Source: Corallococcus macrosporus DSM 14697 (GTDB lineage: Bacteria; Myxococcota; Myxococcia; Myxococcales; Myxococcaceae). From it: 64,000 nt of DNA. Below the pieces are notes generated by a model. That model saw nothing but the letters and a program-made list of their open reading frames with translations. It was not told the DNA's origin and did not search any database. The position numbers were made by a program, and so were the translations under genes. Below, in pieces: positions 39,430 through 47,632 of the stretch. Numbering within the stretch: position 1 is the stretch's first letter; each line of letters opens with the position of its first letter. The DNA lies in the NCBI RefSeq assembly GCF_002305895.1, contig NZ_CP022203.1:2458501-2522500 (forward strand). The letters are read 5' to 3'.

Positions 39430-39717
39430 CTACTTCTTCTGCGCGATGATGCGGTTCACCGCTGCACGGTCCTCGGCGCTGATGCGCTCACGAGGCGACG
39501 AATCCTTGTTTCCGGCGACGGCGTCCTTGGCGTCCTCGTACGCGTCCTCCAGCCCGTCCTTGAGCCGATCAACCGTGGACGGGTTCACCGAGCGGTTCCA
39601 CGCCCGCTCCATGTGGTTCAGGGGCGTGCGGCCATCCACCTTGCCCGAAGCCAGGAAGACGCCGAGCCCCACCGCGCAGCACGTCCAGACGATGAACTTC
39701 AATGCGTTCACGCTCAC
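39430..39717 (-). CDS. Hypothetical small membrane-anchored protein
   Basis: 95 residues. One N-terminal hydrophobic segment (ALKFIVWTCCAVGLGVFLASG) followed by a charged soluble part rich in Asp, Lys, Glu and Arg, predicted helical. No enzymatic motif. It precedes the HtrA gene on the same strand with an 82-base gap, so it may be cotranscribed and could be a membrane partner. Family not recognised. Confidence 0.7.
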   Translation of the reverse strand: MSVNALKFIVWTCCAVGLGVFLASGKVDGRTPLNHMERAWNRSVNPSTVDRLKDGLEDAYEDAKDAVAGNKDSSPRERISAEDRAAVNRIIAQKK

Positions 39718-39812
39718 AGCCTCCTACCTCTTCGTACACCAGGAGGGCGAGCCTGGCCAGTTTCCGACCGCGGCCGTGTCCTATGCGCTGACAGCGCGGG
39801 GTGGGGCCTTTA

Positions 39813-40889
39813 ATGTCCGCGCGCTTGCAACCCGAAGAACTCTTTCAGGCCGCCCGTGAGCGGGCGGCGCGGTTGGACGTGGGGCGTGGCGACGCGGCGG
39901 TGGAGCGGGTGCGCGCGGCGGCCTCGGCGCTCTTCGTCCGCATCCCCGAACCGCCGGTGTACCGCCGCGCGGAGGACCCTTCCCGCAAGGCCGCCCAGGC
40001 CCTGCTCCCCGAAATCGAGCGCGTGCTGGCGGAGGCGCTGGCGGCGGGGCGGGACGCCGCCGCGGTGGCCCCACTGGAGAAGCTGGTGGCCGCGCTGCTG
40101 GCCCACGGCGAGGCGCTCTGCCACACGGCGGATGGCCGGCTGGAGGCCGCGGAGACGGCCTGGCGCCGGGCGCAGGAGCTGGAGCGCGCCGCGCACCCCA
40201 CGCGTCACCTGGTGACGTCGCCGCCGCGTCCGCCGCCGGTGTTCGACAAGGCCTCGCGGGTGTCGCGGTACGACCCGCGGTCCGCGCCGCAGGCGGGCGT
40301 GAAGCTGGTGTGCCCCAACATGGGCTGCAAGCGGGTGGGGGACTACGCCTTCCTCACCAGCCACGCCTACAACCGGTTCATCTGCCCGGTCTGCCGCACG
40401 CCCTTCCTGGCGTACTTCGGCGAGCTGCGGGGGCTGGAGGTGGAGGTCGGCCGCAGCTCCAAGCGGTACTTCTTCACCGTGGACGAGGTCGGCACCACGG
40501 GCAGCACCCGCATCGAGTTCGAGGAGGCCAGCGGCCAGGAGTTCCCCGCCGCGCGGAGGGATTTGCTGGCCTTCATGTACACGGAGGCGCGCGAGCTGAA
40601 GGCGGTGGTGAACCTCACCAACCAGCGGCTCATGTGGGTGAGCCCGGCGTCCTCGTGCTTCGTGGCGACGGTGGCGTTCGGCGAGGGTGCGCCAGAGTTG
40701 GTGGCCTTCCGCGCGTACCGAGACGACGTGCTGCGGAAGAGCGCGCCGGGCCGCGTGTTCATCCGGGGCTACTATCAATGGGGCCCTGGCGTGGCGGCGT
40801 GGGTGTCGCGGCGTCCGGTGGTCCGTGTCGGGGTGCGGTGGGCGCTGCGGCGGGTGCATGGCCGCCTGAAGAGGAGCGGATTCGCGTGA
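39813..40889 (+). CDS. Zinc-ribbon protein with C-terminal CFI-box-like domain
   Basis: 358 residues from ATG (MSARLQPEELFQAARE). The N-terminal 140 residues are helical, Ala/Arg/Glu-rich. A central zinc ribbon has CPNMGC and CPVC (about 170-200). The C-terminus reads CFVATVAFGEGAPELVAFRAYRD, then PGRVFIRGYYQWGPGVAAWV. This is the pattern of the so-called CFI-box C-terminal domain (Cys-Phe-Ile/Val-Ala-Thr, then an aromatic and Arg-rich amphipathic end), a family known to me only by name and without an assigned function. Its stop overlaps the TlpA gene start (GTGA). Confidence 0.8.
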   Translation: MSARLQPEELFQAARERAARLDVGRGDAAVERVRAAASALFVRIPEPPVYRRAEDPSRKAAQALLPEIERVLAEALAAGRDAAAVAPLEKLVAALLAHGEALCHTADGRLEAAETAWRRAQELERAAHPTRHLVTSPPRPPPVFDKASRVSRYDPRSAPQAGVKLVCPNMGCKRVGDYAFLTSHAYNRFICPVCRTPFLAYFGELRGLEVEVGRSSKRYFFTVDEVGTTGSTRIEFEEASGQEFPAARRDLLAFMYTEARELKAVVNLTNQRLMWVSPASSCFVATVAFGEGAPELVAFRAYRDDVLRKSAPGRVFIRGYYQWGPGVAAWVSRRPVVRVGVRWALRRVHGRLKRSGFA

Positions 40890-41464
40890 CGGAGAGCATC
40901 GGGGCACCGCCTCCGGTCCCGGAGAAGGCGGGCGGCGGAACGAAGGTGGTACTGGGGCTGCTGGCGGCGCTCGGCCTGGGCGGCGTGGTGTACCTGGGCG
41001 TGCTGGAGGCGCAGCGGGCGAAGCTGGTGCCGGACGGGACGACCGCGCCGACCATGGAGATGGCGCGCCATGGCGGCGGCACGCTGAAGCTGGAGGACCT
41101 GAAGGGCCAGGTGGTGATGCTGGACTTCTGGGCCACCTGGTGCCCGCCGTGCCGGGAGGAGATGCCGGCGCTGGTGAAGCTGGCCAAGGAGTACGAGCCG
41201 CAGGGCCTCGTCTTCGTGGCGGCCAGCCGGGACGACGGCGACCGGGCGCCCCAGTTGGTGGAGTCCTTCATGCGCAACCACCTGCCGGACCTGGCGCCGT
41301 ACGTGGTGTACGCGGATGACAACGTGGCGCGGGCCTTCCAGGTCAGCGCGCTGCCTACGCTCTACTTCCTGGACCGGGACGGCAAGGTCATCGACGCGCA
41401 GCGGGGCTCGCTGTCCGAGGACGGCATCCGCAGGCGCATCGACCGGGCGCTGAAGCAGCCGTGA
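40886..41464 (+). CDS. TlpA-like membrane-anchored thioredoxin
   Basis: 192 residues from GTG, overlapping the previous stop. One N-terminal membrane anchor (VVLGLLAALGLGGVVYLGVL, about 21-40). The thioredoxin fold has WCPPC with C86 and C89, the preceding VVMLDFWAT strand, and the cis-Pro in SALPTLYFLD. Such proteins reduce or isomerise disulfides in the periplasm, often for cytochrome c maturation. Coupling with a Cys-rich zinc-ribbon protein is suggestive, but the ribbon protein has no signal peptide. Confidence 0.92.
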   Translation: MTESIGAPPPVPEKAGGGTKVVLGLLAALGLGGVVYLGVLEAQRAKLVPDGTTAPTMEMARHGGGTLKLEDLKGQVVMLDFWATWCPPCREEMPALVKLAKEYEPQGLVFVAASRDDGDRAPQLVESFMRNHLPDLAPYVVYADDNVARAFQVSALPTLYFLDRDGKVIDAQRGSLSEDGIRRRIDRALKQP

Positions 41465-41563
41465 TGCCGGAGACGGCGCCCGAGGGCCTGGCTCCGGACG
41501 GCATGCCCGCTGAGTGACGCGAGGCCCATGGGGGCTTCGCTCACAATCGCGAGGAAGCAGTAG

Positions 41564-41592
41564 GGGCGGCGCGCCACGCAGGCACGCCGCCC
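41564..41592. terminator. Hairpin between tlpA-like and ompA-like genes
   Basis: GGGCGGCG (41564-41571) pairs perfectly with CGCCGCCC (41585-41592) around 13 bases, between two convergent genes. It is followed by TTCGCCTTC, a weak T-run on the plus strand. Confidence 0.45.
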
Positions 41593-41607
41593 TTCGCCTT
41601 CACGCCC

Positions 41608-43509
41608 TCAGGGCTTCTTCTCCGGCTGCGACGCCGAAGCCGGAGGCGGCTGCCCCGCCGGGACGACGGTCTCCTTCTTCCCCGTCTCCACCTCCGCGCG
41701 CACGAGCCGGAAGTCGACACGCCGGTTCTTCGCGCGGCCCAGCGCGGTGTCGTTGGTGGCAATCGGGTTGTCGAAGCCGAAGCCCTTGGAGCTGAGGCGC
41801 TTGCGCGCGATGCCCTTGGACACCAGGTACTCGAGCACGGACTTCGCGCGGCGGTCCGACAGGCCCATGTTGAGGGCGCGCGAGCCGCGGTTGTCGGTGT
41901 GGCCTTCGATGAGCACGGGGCCCAGCGTCGGGTTCTTCCGCAGCACCGTCGCCACCTCGTCCAGCAGCGGGTACGACTTCTTCTGGATGACGGCGGAGCC
42001 CGTCTCGAAGAGCACGTTGCCCTTGATGCGGATGCGGTCGGACTCGACGACGACGTACGGCGGCGAGTCGAACGGGCAGCCGTTGTTCTCCGGCGGGCCG
42101 AACTCCTCGGGGCAGTCGTCCTCGTTGTCGGGCACCTCGTCGCCGTCGGTGTCCGGGCAGCCGTCGTAGTCCTTCGGGCCGGGCTTGTCCGGGCACTTGT
42201 CGAGCGTATCGGGGATGCCGTCGCCGTCCGCGTCGTTGTCGTCCTCCGGGCAGCCCTTGTTGGACTTGGGGCCCGGCTTGTCCACGCAGGCGTCCTCGCC
42301 GTCGACGACGCCGTCCCCGTCGGTGTCGTAGTTCGGGTCCGGGCAGCCCTTGGTGTGCTTGGGGCCCTTCTCGTTGGCGCAGCCGTCCTCGCCGTCGGGG
42401 ATGCCGTCGCCGTCGTTGTCCGGGTCGGGGCAGCCGTCGCCGTCCTGGAAGCCGTCCTGGTCCTCGGGCTCGTTGGGGCAGCGGTCGCGGAGGTCCGGCA
42501 CGCCGTCGCCGTCCGAGTCGATGAACGTCTCGTCGTAGCGCACCGCGAACATCACCCGCAGGGCCTCGCGGCCGTAGCCGCTGGACAGGTTGATGCCGCG
42601 GCCCACGTTCAGCTCCATGCCCCAGTTGCCCCAGACCTTCGCGCGGGCGCCCACCAGCGCCTCCCACGGCGTCTTGAGCGAGTCGGCCTGGTCGAAGTTG
42701 AACGGGCGCACCAGCGGGGTGCCCAGGTGCATCTCCGCCACGGCCTCCACGTCCGTGAAGCGGCCCATGTTCGGCAGCTCCGCGATGGCGCCGGCGCCCA
42801 GCGTCAGCTCGTCATCGACGAGCAGGTTGAGGTACTGCGCATGCGGCCGCAGCCGGACGCCCACGTTGCCGAGCACGCGGATGGGCACGGGGAGCGCGGT
42901 GAAGCGCTGCTCCAGCGCGACGCGAGGCGCCCAGAGCACGCCGCGCTCGCCGGTGAAGCTGGAGGCGCTGCCCGTGGGCAGCCGGACCTCGGCGACGAGC
43001 GACACGCCCACCGGGAACTTCTCGCGGTCCAGCAGGTGGACGCGCGGCAGCAGGCGGATGTCGCCCAGCGTGGTGCGGCCCACGCCCGCGGCGCCCGGGA
43101 AGGTCGGCGCGTCCAATGCGTCACGCAGCAACTGGAAGTTGTCCCCCTGCAACAACGTGACGGGCAGGTCCACCGCCAGCTCCAGGCGCTCATGGAGCTG
43201 ATAGGCGAACAGCAGGTGCGCGTCGAGCCGGTAGGGCAACAGGTCGCCCAGCTTCTCGTCGCCCAGCTTCAGGGCGAGGATGCGCCAGTTGAAGTCGAAC
43301 AGGAGCGCCGCGCGGAAGCTGCCCGCGGGCAATTCATTGCTCGTGCCCTCCAGCGCGATACCGCTGTGCTGGGCCGCGGTGGCCTTCACGGGGACGGCGT
43401 CGAAGCCGCGGGAGAAGGGGTCGTGGTCGGCGTGAGCAGCCATCGAGGCCAGCAGCAGGCCCAGGATGGCGAGTCGGGTGGCGGAGCCACGCAAGCGGAA
43501 GCCTCGCAT
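41608..43509 (-). CDS. OmpA-family outer-membrane protein with thrombospondin type 3 repeats
   Basis: 633 residues. Signal peptide ending in SMAAHA. Residues about 30-325 resemble a beta-barrel (alternating short strands, aromatic residues). Residues about 331-480 are calcium-binding thrombospondin type 3 repeats (DSDGDGVPD, DNDGDGIPD, DTDGDGVVD, DADGDGIPD, DTDGDEVPD) with paired Cys. The C-terminal OmpA domain binds peptidoglycan (LIEGHTDNRGSRALNMGLS, then RRAKSVLEYL). It should join the outer membrane to the cell wall with a calcium-stiffened stalk. A Pro/Ala/Lys tail ends the protein. Confidence 0.93.
   Translation of the reverse strand: MRGFRLRGSATRLAILGLLLASMAAHADHDPFSRGFDAVPVKATAAQHSGIALEGTSNELPAGSFRAALLFDFNWRILALKLGDEKLGDLLPYRLDAHLLFAYQLHERLELAVDLPVTLLQGDNFQLLRDALDAPTFPGAAGVGRTTLGDIRLLPRVHLLDREKFPVGVSLVAEVRLPTGSASSFTGERGVLWAPRVALEQRFTALPVPIRVLGNVGVRLRPHAQYLNLLVDDELTLGAGAIAELPNMGRFTDVEAVAEMHLGTPLVRPFNFDQADSLKTPWEALVGARAKVWGNWGMELNVGRGINLSSGYGREALRVMFAVRYDETFIDSDGDGVPDLRDRCPNEPEDQDGFQDGDGCPDPDNDGDGIPDGEDGCANEKGPKHTKGCPDPNYDTDGDGVVDGEDACVDKPGPKSNKGCPEDDNDADGDGIPDTLDKCPDKPGPKDYDGCPDTDGDEVPDNEDDCPEEFGPPENNGCPFDSPPYVVVESDRIRIKGNVLFETGSAVIQKKSYPLLDEVATVLRKNPTLGPVLIEGHTDNRGSRALNMGLSDRRAKSVLEYLVSKGIARKRLSSKGFGFDNPIATNDTALGRAKNRRVDFRLVRAEVETGKKETVVPAGQPPPASASQPEKKP
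42073..42519 (-). repeat. Thrombospondin type 3 repeat array
   Basis: About six imperfect units of 66-78 bases inside the ompA-like gene, each coding for a D-x-D-G-D-G/E-x-x-D calcium motif and a C-P-x(n)-G-C-P Cys pair. High DNA similarity between units (GCCGTCGCCGTC on the plus strand). Confidence 0.85.
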
Positions 43510-43588
43510 GTCTCAGGCTCTTAGCACCCGGCCCCGAGGGGTGGAAGGAAATGACCCACCCCCCGGCACCGCTGATTACAGCCGTGTG

Positions 43589-45210
43589 TTATTTCTCCAT
43601 GAACTGCTGCGCGGGGAGGATTTGGATGGCCTCCGGGCGCAGCGGCAGCTTGGAGGAGGAGATGCGCCTGTCTTGCGTCAGCAGCGCCTCGGATTTGGGT
43701 GACGCGTAGGTGATGGGCGTCGGCTCACCGGAGCGCAGCGTCTTGGCGAGCCCTTGCGCGTCCTCGGTGACGAAGGCGAAGTTGAGGGCCTCCGGCTGCA
43801 CGCGGCGGCGCAGCGCCTCCTGGACGGACCGCGGCGTCATCTTCGACATGGCCTGGCGGTACTGCTCCAGGAAGTCGGGCGTGCCGTAGAAGAGGCCATC
43901 AATGGCGTAGCCCAGGCGGCGCTGGTCCGTTTGTTCCCACAGGCGGGTGTAGCCCTGGAGGAAGCCGCGCATCAGCTCGAAGCGCTCCTGGGGGATGCCC
44001 TCCTTCACCATCTGGTCCAGGAAGAACACCGCGCCGCGCGTGGCGAACACGCCGTTGGCGGGCACCACGGGGCGAATCCACAGGGACAGGTCCTGCTGGG
44101 TGCGCGCGATGTTGGTGCGGTTGTACGTGGTGCCGGGCGACTCGATGAAGTGCTCGGCGTAGGCGTAGTCGCCGTAGTTGAGGCCGCGCTTCTCCCGCAG
44201 CTCGGTGAAGAGCACGCCAATGGACTGGCGGTGCTCGCCCAGGTTCGACATGGCGAAGGCCACCGGGAAGAAGTCCGGGTCGCCGCGGCGGATGGTGCTG
44301 ACGTAGCCCATGCTGACGGCGGTGGAGAGCGTGGGCTTCTGGATGATGACGGTGCGGCCGGCCGTCGTCGGCACGGCGGGCAGCTCCACGCGCGGCGCGC
44401 CCGTGGCGGGCAGCGCGGAGAGGCGCGAGCCGAGCGCCTGCGCCAGCGCCTCATCCACCGCGCCCGCCAGGCCGATGACGAGCCGGTCCTGCGTGAAGAC
44501 GCGCTGCACGTGGGCCTTCACGTCGTCCAGCGTGATGGCCTTGAGGCCCTGCACGGTGCCGCCGGTGAAGTGCGCGTAGGGGTGGCCTTCGTAGATGAGC
44601 GCGTCCAGCGCCACCTTGCCGAGTGCCTCGTCGTTGGCGCTGCGCAGGCCGTTCTCCACGTCGCTGATGGCGTTGGCGCGCAGGCGCTCCAGCTCGGCGG
44701 CGTCCAGGCGCGGGGCCAGGAGCACGTCGGTGAAGATGTCCTGGAAGCGCGTCAGGAAGTCCTTGTGGACGCGGCCGGAGAACGCCGTGAACTCCTTGTC
44801 CACGAAGACGTCCAGCTCCGCGGCCATGGGGTACAGGGCCTCCAGGAGCTGCGAGGCCGTGAGCTTCTGCGTGCCGCCCTCCGCCATGAGCCGCGCGGTG
44901 AGGGCGGTGAGGCCCTCCTTGCCCTTCGGGTCGTCCACGGAGCCGGTGTGGAACACGAGCCGGAAGGAGACGATGGGCGTGTCCGGACGCGCCAGGACGA
45001 CCAACTCCATGGGCTTGGGCTGGCGCAGCGGTGTCGCGGGCACGGACTCTGGACGCGCGGGCGCGGCTTCCGGCGTCGCGGCCTGCGGCGGGGGGCCTGG
45101 GCGGGCACCGCGGGAGGCGGCGCGTTCTCCTCGGGCGGCGGCTTCGGCGTGGTGGCGCAGCCGGCGAGCCCCAGCAGGGCGGTGAGGGACATGAGCGCAC
45201 GGGTCTTCAT
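43589..45210 (-). CDS. M16-family peptidase, non-catalytic subunit, frameshifted lipoprotein N-terminus
   Basis: The main frame (45043 to 43589, 484 residues from GTG) is an M16-like subunit. It lacks the HxxEH zinc motif (GLTALTARLMAEGGT stands in its place) but keeps the paired-domain fold. The N-terminus of a lipoprotein (MKTRALMSLTALLGLAGC, lipobox LAGC) starts at 45210 in another frame, overlapping the upstream gene stop in TGATG. The two frames join if the run of six G at 45090-45095 had one more G, giving QAPPPQAATPEAAP across the junction. As written, only a product without signal peptide would be made. Real mutation, slippage site or sequencing error cannot be told apart. Confidence 0.85.
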
Positions 45211-46574
45211 CACTTCGTCCCTCCCTGGGCGTCCGTCTTGGGGGTGAGGCTGAGCAGGATGAGCTTGTTGGCGGTGAGGTAGCGCTTGGTGAAGTTGGAG
45301 AGCTGCGCGGGCGTCACCTTGGGCAGGCTCTGCAGGTGGCGCTGGAATCCATCGGGCGAGCCCGTGACGCCGGCGTACCAGCCGAGCTGGATGCCCACGT
45401 CGCGAGGCGTCTCCAGGGCCATGAGCGCGCCGTAGCGGGCGTGGTCCTGGATGGCCTTGAGGCGCGCGGCGTCCACGCGGCCCGCGGCGAGCCGGCTGAC
45501 TTCCTGGAGCAGCGTCTTTCGGACGGCGTCGCGGTGGCGCTCGTCCTTGAGGGTGGCGGTGAGGGTGAAGAGGTGCGGGTCGCGGTGCTCGGAGTAGTCG
45601 CTGCCGATGGACTCCACGAGCTGCTTGTCCAGCACCAGCGTCTTGTAGGCGGGGCTGGTGGGGCCGGCGAGGTAGTCCACGAGGAGCGTCTGGATGGCGG
45701 CGTCGGCCAGGCTGGTGCCAGCGCTGGGGGTGCGCCACGCAATCACCTGCCGGGGCTGCGTGGGCTGGGGCCAGTCGATGTGGGCGGTGCGCGCGCCCTT
45801 CTGGGGCGGCTCGGCGGGGACATTGACCTGGGCGGCCTTGCGATCCCACGGGCCGTAGTGCTGGCGGACCAGCTCCATGACCCTGGCGTCGTCGAAGTCG
45901 CCGATGATGAAGAGCAGGGTGTTGTCGGGCGTGTACCAGCGCTCGAAGAAGGTGCGGCTGTAGTCATAGGCCTGGGGCATCGCCTGGATGTCCTTGTAGA
46001 AGCCCATGGTGGTGTGTTGGTACGTGTGGCGGGTGAAGGCCGCGGCGTTGAGCTCCTCCTCCATCTTGAGGAAGGGGGCGGCGGCGTTCTTGTGGTACTC
46101 GCCGAGCACGGCGAGCGCCTCCGTCTGGAAGGACGGCTCGCTGTACTCCAGGTTCCGGAAGCGGTCCGCCTCGATTTCGATGAGCTGGGGCAGTCCGGCG
46201 GTGGGGCCGTAGGAGTAGTAGAGCGTGATGTCGTCGGTGGTGAAAGCGTTGTCGTCGTAGCCGAAGTTCCCGAGGATGCGCTCGCGCTCGCCCTCCGGGT
46301 GCGTCTTCGTGCCCTTGAACATCATGTGCTCGAAGAAGTGGGCGAAGCCGGTGCGGCCGGGCTCCACCTCGTTGCGCGAGCCCACGCGGACCACGGTGAC
46401 GTAGGCGATGATGCCGCTGGACGGGTAGGGCACGCGGACCACGGTGAGGCCGTTGGGCAGCGTGTCCGTGTGGAGGGTGTACGGGAAGGCGTCCGACGCT
46501 GGGGTGGGCGTGGCGGCGGCGGCCGGCAGGGCGGGGCCCAGCAGGAGCAGCAGGAGGGGGAGCAGTCGTCTCAT
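45210..46574 (-). CDS. M16-family zinc metallopeptidase, catalytic subunit
   Basis: 454 residues. Signal peptide MRRLLPLLLLLLGPALPAAA. The inverted zinc motif H79-F-F-E82-H83 is in TGFAHFFEHMMFKGT, with the downstream Glu region EALAVLGEYHKN. DGLP-type substrates are unknown; M16 pairs of this kind (one catalytic, one degenerate subunit) degrade peptides in the periplasm or outer membrane, or mature secreted proteins. It is upstream of, and translationally coupled to, the second subunit. Confidence 0.95.
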   Translation of the reverse strand: MRRLLPLLLLLLGPALPAAAATPTPASDAFPYTLHTDTLPNGLTVVRVPYPSSGIIAYVTVVRVGSRNEVEPGRTGFAHFFEHMMFKGTKTHPEGERERILGNFGYDDNAFTTDDITLYYSYGPTAGLPQLIEIEADRFRNLEYSEPSFQTEALAVLGEYHKNAAAPFLKMEEELNAAAFTRHTYQHTTMGFYKDIQAMPQAYDYSRTFFERWYTPDNTLLFIIGDFDDARVMELVRQHYGPWDRKAAQVNVPAEPPQKGARTAHIDWPQPTQPRQVIAWRTPSAGTSLADAAIQTLLVDYLAGPTSPAYKTLVLDKQLVESIGSDYSEHRDPHLFTLTATLKDERHRDAVRKTLLQEVSRLAAGRVDAARLKAIQDHARYGALMALETPRDVGIQLGWYAGVTGSPDGFQRHLQSLPKVTPAQLSNFTKRYLTANKLILLSLTPKTDAQGGTK

Positions 46575-46715
46575 TCAGGTGCCTCGTGGCCGGGGCGGGA
46601 GAAGCGGGACCCGGCGGGTAGGCGACCCTACGACGGCTGGCTCGGTGGGGGAGGGGCTTGTGGGCGGAGTGTCCACGGCCGTGCGCCCAGATGTGCCCGA
46701 GGCCATTCAGGAGGA

Positions 46716-46743
46716 TTGACGCGCCCCCGTCAGCGGTTAATGT
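46716..46743 (+). promoter_or_regulatory. Promoter of ssrA
   Basis: TTGACG (46716-46721), 16 bases, then TAATGT (46738-46743). Transcription would start near 46750, leaving about 44 bases of 5' leader to be trimmed from the pre-tmRNA. The match is one of the best sigma-70 promoters in the window. Confidence 0.6.
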
Positions 46744-46793
46744 GAGGAAGGCGCGGCGCAGGCAGTGGCCGCGTCACATGCAGTGAACCTACC

Positions 46794-47156
46794 GGGGGCG
46801 ACCTGGTTTCGACGGGGGCAATGAAGTTCGAGACGCGTGCCGAGCTTGTCAGGTAGCTCGTAAATCCAACCCGGCAAAGACACAAAAGCCAACGACAACG
46901 TTGAGCTCGCGCTGGCTGCCTAAAAACAGCCCATAGTGCGCGGTCCCCCCGCCCTCGGCCTGTGGGGTTGGGACAGACCGTCATAATGCAGGCTGGCTAC
47001 CGAGGGCGCCTGGACCCGAGGTAGCGAGACCTTTCCAGGACCGGCTCTGGGTATCCCGTCCGTGGGAGCCTCAGGGACGTAGCAAATCGCGGACTACGCA
47101 CGTAGGGTCGAAGAGCGGACGGCTTTCGGACGCGGGTTCGATTCCCGCCGCCTCCA
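46794..47156 (+). ncRNA. ssrA: tmRNA (SsrA)
   Basis: The 5' end GGGGGCGACCTGGTTTCGAC and the 3' end with T-arm GCGGG-TTCGATT-CCCGC and acceptor CGCCTCC are diagnostic. The seven-pair acceptor stem contains the G3-U70 wobble that alanyl-tRNA synthetase reads. The discriminator is A at 47156 and CCA is not encoded (CTG follows). The tag frame is 46888-46923: ANDNVELALAA then TAA. Length 363 bases. With SmpB it rescues stalled ribosomes and marks the nascent chain for ClpXP through SspB, both encoded near 9.3-10.3 kb. Confidence 0.97.
46888..46923 (+). other. tmRNA tag-peptide reading frame
   Basis: Resume codon GCC followed by AAC GAC AAC GTT GAG CTC GCG CTG GCT GCC and TAA. The tag ANDNVELALAA keeps the AND part bound by SspB and the hydrophobic LAA end read by ClpX in other bacteria. 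Confidence 0.93.
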
Positions 47157-47168
47157 CTGAGAAGAACG

Positions 47169-47203
47169 AGCCCAGCAATCCAATCGGGTTGCTGGGCTTT
47201 TTA
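47169..47203 (+). terminator. Rho-independent terminator of ssrA
   Basis: GCCCAGCAATCC (47170-47181) pairs with GGGTTGCTGGGC (47186-47197, 12 pairs with one G-U) and is followed by TTTTTA. Begins 13 bases after the mature tmRNA end. Confidence 0.9.
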
Positions 47204-47250
47204 CTGTTCTCTGATTCTTCATGTGCCCCCAGTGTGCCCCTCTGGCGTCT

Positions 47251-47513
47251 CTAGCCCAGAGCGGCGCGCGGCTGGGGGCTGGGCCGATCCAGTTCCCGCA
47301 CCGCGCTCTCCCGCGCCTCGGGCGACAGATGCGCATGCCTCATGGTCATCTCGATGGTTGCGTGACCCATCAACTCCTGAATGACCTGGAGAGCAGCGCC
47401 CCGCATCGCGAGGTGGCTGCTGTAGGTCGTGCCAGTCGATGGACCCCTCCGGGCGGCTGACTCCATCCCTACGCAGCGCCCGCAGGAGCAGGGGCAAGCT
47501 CAGGGAGTGACTC
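47251..47513 (-). pseudogene. Tyrosine recombinase remnant 1 (C-terminal part, frameshifted)
   Basis: The frame ending at 47251 reads TYSSHLAMRGAALQVIQELMGHATIEMTMRHAHLSPEA, the C-terminal active-site region of phage-type integrases (GHATIEMT is box II). The preceding WHDL of the usual WHDLRHT motif is in a different frame near 47425. An 11-base deletion at that point, removing the catalytic Arg-His, explains both. No N-terminal domain is found. It lies 50 bases after the ssrA terminator; ssrA is a classic attachment site for such integrases, so this is the scar of an integrated element. Confidence 0.75.
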
Positions 47514-47579
47514 ATGGGTGTGCGTGAGGTGGGGACGGCCCACCGCATCGCACGGTGCATTCACAACCGCCCGCGTCCA

Positions 47580-47611
47580 GGGCCGCGTCGAACCTGGACG
47601 CGGCCCCTTTT
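47580..47611 (+). terminator. Terminator-like hairpin in the ssrA-proximal island
   Basis: GGGCCGCGTC (47580-47589) pairs perfectly with GACGCGGCCC (47597-47606), loop GAACCTG, followed by CTTTTG. It points away from ssrA on the plus strand, where no active gene remains, so it may be left over from the lost element. The rest of 47204-47632 holds only the recombinase remnant. Confidence 0.5.
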
Positions 47612-47632
47612 GTGTTCGACGCCCGCCTGCCG

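Noticed and set aside
47219-47560. Complete minus-strand gene of 113 codons after ssrA
   Set aside because: Only its WHDL part fits an integrase; the rest reads through the wrong frame of the remnant.
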